NCBI GenBank assembly: GCA_039105265.1
Contig: JAPFFF010000011.1
Span: 1,426,001-1,490,000 of the forward strand
Source: Tritrichomonas musculus
Taxonomy: Eukaryota; Parabasalia; Tritrichomonadida; Tritrichomonadidae
Direction: 5' to 3'
DNA length: 64,000 nt
The notes beneath the pieces are model-generated. The model had not been told where the DNA came from. It saw only the letters and a program-made list of their open reading frames with translations, and did not search any database. This document shows positions 49,154-57,269 of this stretch, piece by piece. Within the stretch, counting starts at the first letter, position 1. Each line of letters begins with the position of its first letter. Made by a program: the position numbers and the translations under genes.

Positions 49154-50470
49154 ATGTACCCGACGCTAAATCCAGCTGAAGAGCAAACACCGATTGCCAT
49201 TGAATATGCTTACTTTTTAGAAGATGTAGAACAAGACCCTAGCAAACCAAACAGATATTACTTTAATTTCCCGCAAGAATGGTGTACATCAAATAGAGGG
49301 GAATCAATTATTGGGGTGAGAAATATTTTTATGTTAGCCAGAAGTAGAAAGATAGAATTTACTCTTGGAGTAAGAAAATATAGACGAGACGAATATGATA
49401 AACTCAAGCATGATAATCCCCTATTTTCATATGAACAATTATGGAAGTATCTTGAAGATGACCATAAGAGTGAAGTATTTATCAGTATAAACTCGTGGTT
49501 GAATCGTGAAAATGATTTTAGTGAGGTGTGGAATGATATACAATCTGCTATTGAAGCCAAATTTGTTGAGTTTAATATTGAAGCAGATAAAATCAATAAA
49601 GACCACAATTTCAATTTAGATAACCAAGAACTAAAATTAAGCACCAAATATTCTAATTTAATTACAGAATATCAAAATTTGCAAAAAGAAATAGAAGACC
49701 TCACAAATAAAATATTTAATGAGAAAGATGACACAGTTAAAGCTGAGCTACAAAAAGAATTAGATAAAAAGAATGATGAAGATAAAATAAATATAGCCAC
49801 TAGATATAATGTTCAAAAAGAAATGGAAAGAATTAGAGAAGAAATCAAATTAAATGAATTAAAGCCCACATTCCATGAAGAAAAAACTGGCTTAAGACGA
49901 AGGGATGTTCAAACAGATGGCTTCTACAATTATGAAAATAATATGTTCTATGAAATCTTTTATTCACCAACTAATGGTGAACAAGTCAAAGATAGTAAAT
50001 ATAAAAACTATTATGTGGACCTATCAATTAGCTTTAGAGTTAGACCACCAGATAATAAATTGCCATATCGACGATTTGATTTTGATGATGTTTATAATAT
50101 TGGTTATGAGCCATTCAATAACCATCCAGAGGATTTCATGGATTTAAGCAAACCTGTCATAGATAAAGATGGAAATATCATTAGGTATGAAGGCAAGTGG
50201 ATGAGAGAGCTAAGATTCAAAAATGTATGGGATAGGCATTCTTGTGCTGTATATTCATCAATAGCAGAACAATCAAATAAATATTATTTAGGTAATAGTC
50301 AGATATATTTCAACCCTATCAAATACTTTAAGCTGAACTCAACAGACCAAAGATTTTGGATTGATTTTTATTCTGGTAGACATAATAACATCCCAATTCT
50401 GATTCCAAATAACGAATCATTTAAAATTGAAATGATATTCTTGCCATACAAGAAGATGCTTTACATTTAA
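49154..50470 (+). CDS. Putative minor capsid/penton protein with coiled coil, element D
   Basis: A 438-residue protein from MYPTLNPAEEQTP; the ATG at 49154 is the first in a sensible context, since the open frame upstream covers the terminal repeats. Residues 15-70 are strand-rich (YAYFLEDV, YYFNFPQEW, GVRNIFMLARSRKIEFTLGV); about 145-260 form a long charged coiled coil (YQNLQKEIEDLTNKIF); the C-terminal part is again strand-rich and ends IEMIFLPYKKMLYI. The beta blocks recall penton/minor capsid proteins of Polintons, with a coiled-coil insert; this is inference. The next gene starts 10 bp later. Confidence 0.45.
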   Translation: MYPTLNPAEEQTPIAIEYAYFLEDVEQDPSKPNRYYFNFPQEWCTSNRGESIIGVRNIFMLARSRKIEFTLGVRKYRRDEYDKLKHDNPLFSYEQLWKYLEDDHKSEVFISINSWLNRENDFSEVWNDIQSAIEAKFVEFNIEADKINKDHNFNLDNQELKLSTKYSNLITEYQNLQKEIEDLTNKIFNEKDDTVKAELQKELDKKNDEDKINIATRYNVQKEMERIREEIKLNELKPTFHEEKTGLRRRDVQTDGFYNYENNMFYEIFYSPTNGEQVKDSKYKNYYVDLSISFRVRPPDNKLPYRRFDFDDVYNIGYEPFNNHPEDFMDLSKPVIDKDGNIIRYEGKWMRELRFKNVWDRHSCAVYSSIAEQSNKYYLGNSQIYFNPIKYFKLNSTDQRFWIDFYSGRHNNIPILIPNNESFKIEMIFLPYKKMLYI

Positions 50471-50480
50471 ATGAATTTAA

Positions 50481-51590
50481 ATGACTTACAAGACAATAGA
50501 TGAGTTATTTAAGAAATTTCCGTGGCGGACACCATCAAAATTTGTCCCTCTTGCAAAACGCTATGGATTCACAGAAGAGGCAGCATTAAATTATTTAAAG
50601 AAAGTGGTGCATGATGTTAAAGTACCAAAGGCAAAATTCATGAACATCTATTCGAAGCATTCAGGTGGATACCAAATGGACACATTCATAAATGACAAAA
50701 CCAAGGATGGATTAAATTATTTGATGCTAATTAATATTAACACGAGAAAAGCATATAGCTATCCAATGAAGGGGAAGGGTGCAAAAGAAGTAGCAAAGGC
50801 TCTTAACAAATTTTTTGAAGAAGAACCAGATGTCTATTCTATAACATCAGACCAAGATGCAGCTTATTTGTCCAACGATGTATTGCAACTGATGAAAGCA
50901 CATGACATAATATACAATACAATAGAAGACAATAACCATAATGTGCTAGGCATTATAAATAGATTCATGAGAACGATAAGAGATATGGCTGATCAAGATC
51001 AGACTCATTCAAAGAATGTGGTAGGTGAGAATAGATATATTGGAGAACAAGAGATGAATGGTTTAATAGATTCATACAACAATTCTCCCCACAGGTCACT
51101 AGACTATAAAATACCAAATGAAATGACAGAAAAAGATGAAAAAGAATATGTAAAAACCAAATCACAAAATAATCCCTATGATTTCAAACCAAATGATAGA
51201 GTTAGAATTATTCAAGCTAAGGAACCATTTTCGAAGCGCAGAAATAGAGTCAGCAAAGAGGCATACATAGTTGATTCCAAGGCTGGCAATCAGTTTATAG
51301 TTAAGTCTAAAGATGAATCAATTGACAAGCTGCCAGGATACAGACTAATAAAAACTCAAAATAAAAATATTGCCCAAACACTAAAGGGAGGCAAGAGAGG
51401 TTTTGTAGAGAAGATTATATCATATGATGCAGCTAAGAATAAATATAAAATAAAATATAGCGAGGGAACAGAAGATGTAATTCCAGCTAAAAATTTACGA
51501 GAGGGAGCACCAACTAAATTATCTAATCTTGAGATGGATTACTGGTCAAAACAAAAAAATATTCCAAATAATATCAGGAAATGGATTTAA
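50481..51590 (+). CDS. Polinton integrase, element D
   Basis: A 369-residue retroviral-type integrase. An N-terminal helical domain (residues 1-55, AKRYGFTEEAALNYLKK) precedes the core, with G-Y-Q-M-D-T-F near 67, I-T-S-D-Q-D-A-A-Y near 122 and S-Y-N-N-S-P-H-R-S-L near 195. The C terminus (about 230-320) is chromo/SH3-like: K-P-N-D-R-V-R-I, S-K-E-A-Y-I-V-D, Y-K-I-K-Y. The family makes the cut-and-join step of element insertion. It has no close identity with the integrase of A/B, which confirms a separate lineage. The ATPase gene follows after 10 bp. Confidence 0.85.
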   Translation: MTYKTIDELFKKFPWRTPSKFVPLAKRYGFTEEAALNYLKKVVHDVKVPKAKFMNIYSKHSGGYQMDTFINDKTKDGLNYLMLININTRKAYSYPMKGKGAKEVAKALNKFFEEEPDVYSITSDQDAAYLSNDVLQLMKAHDIIYNTIEDNNHNVLGIINRFMRTIRDMADQDQTHSKNVVGENRYIGEQEMNGLIDSYNNSPHRSLDYKIPNEMTEKDEKEYVKTKSQNNPYDFKPNDRVRIIQAKEPFSKRRNRVSKEAYIVDSKAGNQFIVKSKDESIDKLPGYRLIKTQNKNIAQTLKGGKRGFVEKIISYDAAKNKYKIKYSEGTEDVIPAKNLREGAPTKLSNLEMDYWSKQKNIPNNIRKWI

Positions 51591-51600
51591 CCACAAATAA

Positions 51601-52458
51601 ATGTCTAAACAAATAATGAAAGAAGTGGAAACTTTAATACAAAAGACAATGAAGAAAAACCAGAAAGAAATAGAAGCCGCGTTAATGAAACCATTACATC
51701 CATCCTATCCATTTAGCTCTAATGGTATCTATTTTCTTATAGGCAAACCAGGTGCAGGAAAGAGTTATTGGATATGGAAACACATTTTAATCACAGAGAG
51801 ATTATTTAAGCATCCATACTACCAAAAAATTATCTTCTGTTCAACAAGCGGCAAGATGGACAAAACTGCAGAAGCGATGAGTAAGAATGTAAAGACACCA
51901 ATTGTATATCTTAACGAAGCAGAATTAATGGATTACCTAAAAAAGCATCTAAAAAGAAAGATAAAATATTATGCAATGGTAAAGCATGTATTATCAAGAA
52001 TGAAAGAAACAAATGAAGAAATGCAGAGACTAATAAATAAGCACTCTCTTCAAGAAATAGATGATAGAATAGTATATATAGCAAACAAGTTAGTAAAATA
52101 TCAAACCTCATCATATCCATACAACACACTGATAATATTAGATGACTGCGCAGGAAGTGATTTATTAACACATAACAATACTGAATTCTTAAGACTACTG
52201 ACCAAAACGAGACACTATAATATTACTTGTATTATGGCTATTCAAACAATTCGATTCGTCCACATAAACGCAAAGAGATTGGCTACAGATTTGATATGTT
52301 ATAGTGGATATTCAGAAGAAGATTTTACATCATTGCTTCAACAAACGAATAACAATCTAAATATCAAAAAGACGGTTAAAGAATATTTGCAGCATAGAGA
52401 ACCTCACGATAAATTTATTTGCAATATAACAGCCAACAAATATTACTTTGAGTCATAG
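51601..52458 (+). CDS. A32-like genome packaging ATPase, element D
   Basis: A 285-residue P-loop ATPase that looks whole. Walker A is GKPGAGKS near residue 51, Walker B NTLIILDDC near 178, followed by the T-K-T-R-H-Y-N-I-T-C-I-M-A-I-Q-T block typical of FtsK/HerA-like packaging ATPases of Polintons and virophages (the conserved R-H and Q). The N-terminal 35 residues are a basic helix. It lies directly behind the integrase gene and ahead of the basic structural genes, all on the same strand. Much less similar to the A/B ATPase than those are to each other. Confidence 0.9.
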   Translation: MSKQIMKEVETLIQKTMKKNQKEIEAALMKPLHPSYPFSSNGIYFLIGKPGAGKSYWIWKHILITERLFKHPYYQKIIFCSTSGKMDKTAEAMSKNVKTPIVYLNEAELMDYLKKHLKRKIKYYAMVKHVLSRMKETNEEMQRLINKHSLQEIDDRIVYIANKLVKYQTSSYPYNTLIILDDCAGSDLLTHNNTEFLRLLTKTRHYNITCIMAIQTIRFVHINAKRLATDLICYSGYSEEDFTSLLQQTNNNLNIKKTVKEYLQHREPHDKFICNITANKYYFES

Positions 52459-52473
52459 TTTTATTTATAATAA

Positions 52474-52977
52474 ATGCCGTCAGGAACTATTGATTCTGGA
52501 AAATATATTCAATCTACAGCACCACCAGATTCTGGTGGTGGTACTTTTGGAAGATTTATGAGAGGAGTTAAAGATGCAACAAATTGGGTTTGGAATAATA
52601 AAGCAGAGATATTAAAAACAGGAGGAGAAGCAGTTAAAGATATTGGAGCAACAATAGGGAATCCTATTTTGATGGCCGCAGGAGCAGGTGCACAGGCAGC
52701 AGGTAATGGTTTAGAGAGAATGGAAAACAGAACAAAAAAAAGTGAGTTGGAAAAATTATTAGAGGAAAGGAATAGTCGTCTATTTGGAAACAAATATGTA
52801 GCCTATTCTGATTTTCCACGTATTCATTATGGAAGGAAACCAACAGCATTATATCAGAAAAGAAATATGTTTGATGATGGAGAAGAAGCAAAAATAGAAC
52901 AATTGAAGAGGAAAATAGAGTATCAACAAAGACAGGGCTCGACAAGTAGTAAAAAGAAAAAGAAATCAAAGAAGTGA
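52474..52977 (+). CDS. Basic minor structural protein, copy 1, element D
   Basis: A 167-residue protein: Ser/Pro/Gly-rich N terminus, then a module FMRGVKDATNWVWNNKAEILKTGGEAVKDIG, an Ala/Gly-rich amphipathic stretch (MAAGAGAQAAGNGLERMENR), a F-P-R-I-H-Y-G-R-K-P motif near 120 and a lysine-rich tail (SSKKKKKSKK). The neighbour at 53006 repeats this plan, so the two are tandem paralogues. Amphipathic plus basic-tail composition fits pVI/pX-like core or membrane-lytic minor proteins (inference). Confidence 0.6.
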   Translation: MPSGTIDSGKYIQSTAPPDSGGGTFGRFMRGVKDATNWVWNNKAEILKTGGEAVKDIGATIGNPILMAAGAGAQAAGNGLERMENRTKKSELEKLLEERNSRLFGNKYVAYSDFPRIHYGRKPTALYQKRNMFDDGEEAKIEQLKRKIEYQQRQGSTSSKKKKKSKK

Positions 52978-53005
52978 GCCCGCAGTCAATTTTGTTACCA
53001 ATTAA

Positions 53006-53695
53006 ATGTCTTTTGAGTTATTTAGTGTTGGAAGTCCACCTACTCTACGAAGTGATGGAACAGAAGAACCAATTGGAGGGATAAGTGATAAAATATCAAA
53101 TATGATAAGTAATGAATATAACAAATTAACTGGAAGAAAATCTAGTGAAGAACCTCCTCCATTTGCAAAGCAAGCATCTACTCCGCAGGCTATGCCACAT
53201 CCTACACCAGCTCCACCTCCAGTACCGCCTCCTATGACTACTACAAAAACAAATTCAGAAGGGATAGTAGGGAAGTTTATGAACAAAATAAATAGAGCAT
53301 ATGATAAAATCACTGATGGAAAGTCAAAAAATAATGATGAAGAGGTAAAGAAAGCAAAGGATAGATTAAAATGGGCATGGGATAATAAAGGCGAGATATT
53401 TAAAACTGGTGGTGAAATTGCAGAAGCTATAGGTGAAGCAACTGATAATAAATATTTAAAGGCCGGGGCTAAAACAATGAACACAATAGGGAATGGTTTC
53501 GAGAGAATAGAAAACAAAGATAGGGAGAAAGAATTGAAAATGAAATTAGGAGACTTAAATAGAGATATATTAGGTAATTACTATCAAATTTATTTGAACT
53601 ATCCACGTATTCATTATTCAAGAAAGCCGGCTAGCTATAAAATATATCGAAACAAAAAATATGCTATCAAAAGACGAAGAAAAGCAAGAAGGTGA
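53006..53695 (+). CDS. Basic minor structural protein, copy 2, element D
   Basis: A 229-residue paralogue of the preceding gene: a longer Pro-rich N-terminal half (PHPTPAPPPVPPP), then K-W-A-W-D-N-K-G-E-I-F-K-T-G-G-E, T-I-G-N-G-F-E-R-I-E-N-K, Y-P-R-I-H-Y-S-R-K-P and a basic tail (KRRRKARR). The conserved parts are the same three motifs in the same order as in copy 1, while the N termini differ. Probably a virion core or minor capsid protein. Starts 28 bp after copy 1. Confidence 0.6.
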   Translation: MSFELFSVGSPPTLRSDGTEEPIGGISDKISNMISNEYNKLTGRKSSEEPPPFAKQASTPQAMPHPTPAPPPVPPPMTTTKTNSEGIVGKFMNKINRAYDKITDGKSKNNDEEVKKAKDRLKWAWDNKGEIFKTGGEIAEAIGEATDNKYLKAGAKTMNTIGNGFERIENKDREKELKMKLGDLNRDILGNYYQIYLNYPRIHYSRKPASYKIYRNKKYAIKRRRKARR

Positions 53696-53754
53696 AAACT
53701 CAAACAAATTCATGTAATAGCAAGCAAATATAAACATTTTTTTAAAGCTCATAA

Positions 53755-54069
53755 ATGAGCAAAAGAGTGCCTCAAAGCAAAAGATTACAAGTGATACAAA
53801 AATGGTTAAATGGTAGAGATGATGAAGAATATGAAGTTTTTCCTACTAAAACAGAAGGAAAATATATAGTTAGACCTCGTAAGGAACCATTAAATAAACC
53901 ACCAGTTGAACCCCCAAGTGAACCAGCAGCTACTGAGCCACAAGATGAAGAACCAACAGTAGAGTCTACAGAGGAACCTCCTGTAAAGCCACTACCACTT
54001 GCTCTTCAGCGAGGGTCTGCTCTGGGGCCGAAAAAAATCACAAGACCTAAATTATATTTGCAGCACTAA
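53755..54069 (+). CDS. Small Pro/Glu-rich protein, element D
   Basis: A 104-residue frame: a basic N-terminal 35 residues (KRVPQSKRLQVIQKWLNGRDDEEYEV) and a long P/E/T-rich tail (EPPSEPAATEPQDEEP). Not recognised. It starts after an AT-rich leader (TTTTTTTAAAGCTCATAAATG) and runs into degraded capsid sequence, so its last residues may not be original. It may be a disordered structural protein. Confidence 0.4.
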   Translation: MSKRVPQSKRLQVIQKWLNGRDDEEYEVFPTKTEGKYIVRPRKEPLNKPPVEPPSEPAATEPQDEEPTVESTEEPPVKPLPLALQRGSALGPKKITRPKLYLQH

Positions 54070-54790
54070 ATATACCATTACAGAATGTTCATCTATTATA
54101 CCATGCTTTGGTATTGAAGACAATATTTATTCCAGTCTTGTACAAAGATATTCTGACCCAACACATCCACTTACATTTCCAACGCAAACAATTTCTGTTT
54201 ACACTACTACGAGCCCATTAAAGAATCCCAATGATAAATCCACATGCACAATCACTCCTCGTTTTGTTGATTCCATATTTTGTCTATTTCCAGAGAAGCA
54301 CACCCATCATACAGTATTCAAGAATCCCCAATTTAAGTTGTTCCAATTGAACTGTGGAGGATATGGAAACATACCTGCTAAAGCTTTCGGTACCACTAAT
54401 GAATACCCAGAATTCTTAGAATATTGCCAAAATGCTATGAACATGAATGGAGGACAAAGTGGATTTAACAAAGAAGTTGTTGCATCGTTAACTAATGACT
54501 AACCATATGCACGCTCTCTTGGAAATTATTCTGATGACAGAACAAGTTTCTTTATTGCTCTCCCAACAGAAACAGATAATACATATCAACAGGGACTAAC
54601 ATCATTGTCTCCAATTAGTTTTGAAATTATTGTATCTCAAAATACTGGCGCAAATACATATGCTAACGATGTTAAAACCCCACCATTAATTTGTCTCTTA
54701 TTTGATTCATCAATATCTATTCTTGTTCAACCAAATGGTATGCCACCACTTGTCCGTCTTGGGAATTACGACCTTACTACGCCACAATAA
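54070..54790 (+). pseudogene. Capsid protein gene remnant, element D
   Basis: Degraded relative of the Polinton capsid family. One part has H-H-T-V-F-K-N-P-Q-F-K-L-F followed by an A-K-A-F-G-T-T-N block, comparable with the C-T-V-F-Q-N-I-M-Y-E-N-C-Q-L-F region of element E capsids; a later part resembles the capsid C terminus (PLICLLFDSSISILVQPNG). Looks broken, at least two breaks, and much shorter than the usual 550-650 residues. Its lineage differs from both A/B and E capsids. Confidence 0.55.
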
Positions 54791-54837
54791 TTTTGTCAAG
54801 TTATTATTTTTTTTTTCATTTTTTTATCTTTACAGAA

Positions 54838-55290
54838 ATGCAAGAGCAATTTAAGGTCTATGATTATATCAACAACATTATCTCCCTCGCTGATAAACCA
54901 GAAGATTTCAAAGAATGTAATTTTGCTATCCTCTGTGATAAATATCCAATCCAACTATCACGAAATAATTATTTAGCGAAGGTCATTTATATTTCACTCA
55001 AGAGTGATAAAACAACATGGAGAATATATCCTGACAAAATCAAGGAATATGAAATAGAACATGTAATACTCAGCACAAATTCTAGACGTCGATTGAATTA
55101 CAAGATGAATGAATTCTTTGTTAATGGTTCAAATCTAGAACAAAATTATGAAGAGCATAGTTATTACAATTATTCCATTGAGTTGGCTTCCAGCAAAACA
55201 AAAGAATTAATTAGTCAGCTGAGAGAGAAATATGAATTAACATCCCCAAGCCTATTCATTGGAGAGCATCAGGAGTTAGTTCTAGAGTAA
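54838..55290 (+). CDS. Conserved 159-residue-family protein, element D
   Basis: A 150-residue homologue of 5953-6432: Y-D-Y-I-N-N, C-N-F-A-I-L-C-D-K-Y-P, NNYLAKVIYISLKS, IYPDKIKEYE, NSRRRLNYKMNEFFVNG, YYNYSIE, LREKYEL and I-G-E-H-Q-E-L-V-L-E. The start at 54838 (MQEQFKVYDYI) is chosen over the longer frame because it matches the family's N terminus. It looks whole. Its survival in a different Polinton lineage marks this as a core gene of unknown function, probably not a membrane protein. Confidence 0.7.
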   Translation: MQEQFKVYDYINNIISLADKPEDFKECNFAILCDKYPIQLSRNNYLAKVIYISLKSDKTTWRIYPDKIKEYEIEHVILSTNSRRRLNYKMNEFFVNGSNLEQNYEEHSYYNYSIELASSKTKELISQLREKYELTSPSLFIGEHQELVLE

Positions 55291-55319
55291 AGGGAATTAA
55301 AATTTTTTTTGGAAATGAA

Positions 55320-55748
55320 ATGAATAAATACAGAAATCCTAACAGTACAATTATTGGAGCAGAAGGAGAAATGTTTAACGAAGGAACCAAGACAGAACAT
55401 ACAGTTGGATTTAATCATTTTGGAATCTTCTCTAATGACAATACATATGCTGTTACATTTAATCCATATTACAATAGACCTCCAACTAAATATATGGAAA
55501 ATAAACCTGTGAGACCACCAAAAAGTAATCAACATAGAACAAAACCATTGCATGAACCACCAGTTAGCATTACAGATGGAGGATATTATTTAAAAAAAGA
55601 TAAGGCTCCCAAAGCACCAACCCTTCCACCATATTTAAATAAACCAGAAAAATTAGGAGAGATACAAGGAAGAGCTGATGAAAAAGATAAAGGTAGAGTC
55701 ATTTATGGTCCTCAACATAAAGTTAAAATAGAGAATATTATCTATTAA
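55320..55748 (+). CDS. Unrecognised 142-residue protein, element D
   Basis: Mostly polar, Pro/Lys-rich and probably disordered. N-terminal residues 1-55 may be ordered (NSTIIGAEGEMFNEG, HFGIFSNDNTYAVTFNPYY); the rest has proline-rich short motifs (RPPKSNQHRTKPLHEPP, PKAPTLPPYLNKP) and a basic C terminus. The start follows an AT-rich leader. It lies between the two conserved small genes. No homologue noticed in A/B or E. Structural or scaffolding function is only a guess. Confidence 0.45.
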   Translation: MNKYRNPNSTIIGAEGEMFNEGTKTEHTVGFNHFGIFSNDNTYAVTFNPYYNRPPTKYMENKPVRPPKSNQHRTKPLHEPPVSITDGGYYLKKDKAPKAPTLPPYLNKPEKLGEIQGRADEKDKGRVIYGPQHKVKIENIIY

Positions 55749-55772
55749 TTAAAAGATTTTTTTGGGAAACAA

Positions 55773-56300
55773 ATGATTAAGAAACGAGCAAATAATCAAG
55801 GAATAAATGCTAATTTATCATTAGAACCCCAAGCTGCTGCCCAATCAACATCAAATATCAATAACAATATCATCATAAACAAAAGAGATGATGGAAAAGA
55901 AGAAATTGTTATTACAAGAAATGTTGAACTAGATGAAAATCCAGAGGATGAGGCAAAAGATGTTAAATATGTCATCCTTGAAACATATGCCAATATATTG
56001 TTGAATCAAGATAAGGCTTTGCTATCTAATCTGGTTTCCAAAAATTGTATTATTGTCCAAGCTACCGCTTTGTCTAATATTATCAAAGCCATCATAAAAG
56101 CAGAATCAGTTGAGGTAGGCCTTGATGAAGATATAGGATGTTGTGCAGGTAAAGCAAATCCAATTAGAAAGACAGAAAATATAAAAATTGTAAATGATAA
56201 TGGAGAGGTATGCACAGATTTCAAACAAGTATACAATAGAGAATATAATGAATTAATTAACAAATATCATCTGTGTTTGAAATATGCAGTTAATTTGTAG
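55773..56300 (+). CDS. Conserved DSGC-family protein, element D
   Basis: A 175-residue homologue of 4226-4816. The N-terminal part is Asn/Gln/Ala-rich; the C-terminal domain has L-E-T-Y-A-N-I-L-L-N, V-E-V-G-L-D-E-D-I-G-C-C-A-G and V-Y-N-R-E-Y-N-E-L-I, aligning with the A/B domain in order and spacing. The conserved acidic-x-G-C with a second nearby cysteine suggests metal or disulphide chemistry, but I cannot name a function. Looks whole. Confidence 0.65.
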   Translation: MIKKRANNQGINANLSLEPQAAAQSTSNINNNIIINKRDDGKEEIVITRNVELDENPEDEAKDVKYVILETYANILLNQDKALLSNLVSKNCIIVQATALSNIIKAIIKAESVEVGLDEDIGCCAGKANPIRKTENIKIVNDNGEVCTDFKQVYNREYNELINKYHLCLKYAVNL

Positions 56301-56330
56301 TTTTGTTTGAAGATTTTATTTTTTACGAAA

Positions 56331-56645
56331 ATGGAAATGACTAATAAATTAGATCTTACACAATTCAACCAAACAGACATTGTAAAAAAACTCTCTAATT
56401 CCAAATCCGAAGAGAACTTAAAAGAAATATTAGAGGGAGACCCAAATGAAGCTGAAGCACAAAAAGCAGCATTAAAATTAATAGAAGCAACAGCCCCTGA
56501 AAAACAGAAGAGAGGTAGGAAGAGCAAATACAATACCCCAGAGGAACGATTAGAAGCAAGACGTAAGCAACAGAAAGAATACAGGTTAAGAAAGAAGGCT
56601 GAGCTAGAGGAATTAAAGAAGTTAGCACAATTGGTCAAAGCGTAA
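56331..56645 (+). CDS. AT-hook/bZIP-like DNA-binding protein, element D
   Basis: A 104-residue protein from MEMTNKLDLTQFNQ. An N-terminal helical region (residues 10-55) is followed by K-R-G-R-K-S-K-Y (AT-hook-like, near 67) and R-R-K-Q-Q-K-E-Y-R-L-R-K-K-A-E-L-E-E-L-K (basic region then leucines, near 78-98). The same motif pair occurs in element C at 9681-9906. Likely binds DNA, as regulator or chromatin-like factor; the leucine part is too short for a classic zipper. It looks whole. Confidence 0.6.
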   Translation: MEMTNKLDLTQFNQTDIVKKLSNSKSEENLKEILEGDPNEAEAQKAALKLIEATAPEKQKRGRKSKYNTPEERLEARRKQQKEYRLRKKAELEELKKLAQLVKA

Positions 56646-56677
56646 AAAAATATCTAGATGGTGAAATATTTTTTTGT

Positions 56678-57037
56678 TCATTCAATTGGTATATCATGCT
56701 CTTTCTTAAATTTGCTATACATCACTGATACATTTTTACCATTCTCATCAATTAAACATACCCACTTATTTCCCCATTTATTATCATTAACATGCAATTT
56801 TCTGTAGTTGATTCCAGTATAGAAATAGAATACATTGTTATAGAAATAATAGTTATCAAAAGTATGTTTTCCATAAGTATCCACTTTCATAGAGTCATCA
56901 GGAATAGTATCTACGTATTCATACACAACACCCCTATGTGATGATTTATTCCTGCTGTTTTCTTTAGCTGATACCCACCGAAGATTTGATGTATGGTAAT
57001 TAGTTCTATCGTGGTTTATGTGGTCTACAATAGACAA
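56678..57037 (-). CDS. HNH homing-endonuclease-like gene fragment
   Basis: The visible frame (119 residues) begins at MSIVDHINHDRTNYHTSNLRWVS, the core of the HNH_3 type found with NUMOD4-like domains: V-D-H-I-N with D-x-x-x-N-x-x-x-N-L-R-W-V-S. In-frame sequence continues upstream to about 57260 without an ATG and includes matching NUMOD4/HNH-type residues (Y-K-K-H-R-I-I-A-Q-H-F-I-P-N-P-E-H), so the gene appears to lack its proper start. It reads opposite to element D genes and ends beside the E capsid gene. Probably a selfish nuclease that invaded the element. Confidence 0.65.
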   Translation of the reverse strand: MSIVDHINHDRTNYHTSNLRWVSAKENSRNKSSHRGVVYEYVDTIPDDSMKVDTYGKHTFDNYYFYNNVFYFYTGINYRKLHVNDNKWGNKWVCLIDENGKNVSVMYSKFKKEHDIPIE

Positions 57038-57269
57038 ATGCTCTGGATTGGGAATGAAATGTTGTGCAATTATTCTATGCTTCTTATATGATTTTCCATT
57101 TAATCCAACATCAATATACCCATTATTTTTGTTTACACTTTCTGTTATTATTTTCTCATCTTTCTTTCGTCTAATATCATAAGGATATATATTTTTAATT
57201 TCGTAATCATCATCATCTTTGACATCAAACCATTTTAAATATTCAATAAAAAAATACTCAATTTTTTTT

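Larger units (their letters stand above)
48986..57265 (+). mobile_element. Polinton/Maverick element D
   Basis: AT-rich virus-like element with, in order, a probable minor capsid gene, integrase, packaging ATPase, two related basic structural genes, a small gene, a degraded capsid gene, the 159-residue-type gene, a 142-residue gene, the DSGC-type gene, a bZIP-like gene and an HNH gene. Nearly all read rightward, unlike A/B. No polymerase is seen. Ends are not resolved: the left is set at the composition change with the hairpin, the right where element E's capsid gene ends. Broken in about three places, with the capsid gene worst affected; older than A/B by appearance. Confidence 0.75.
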
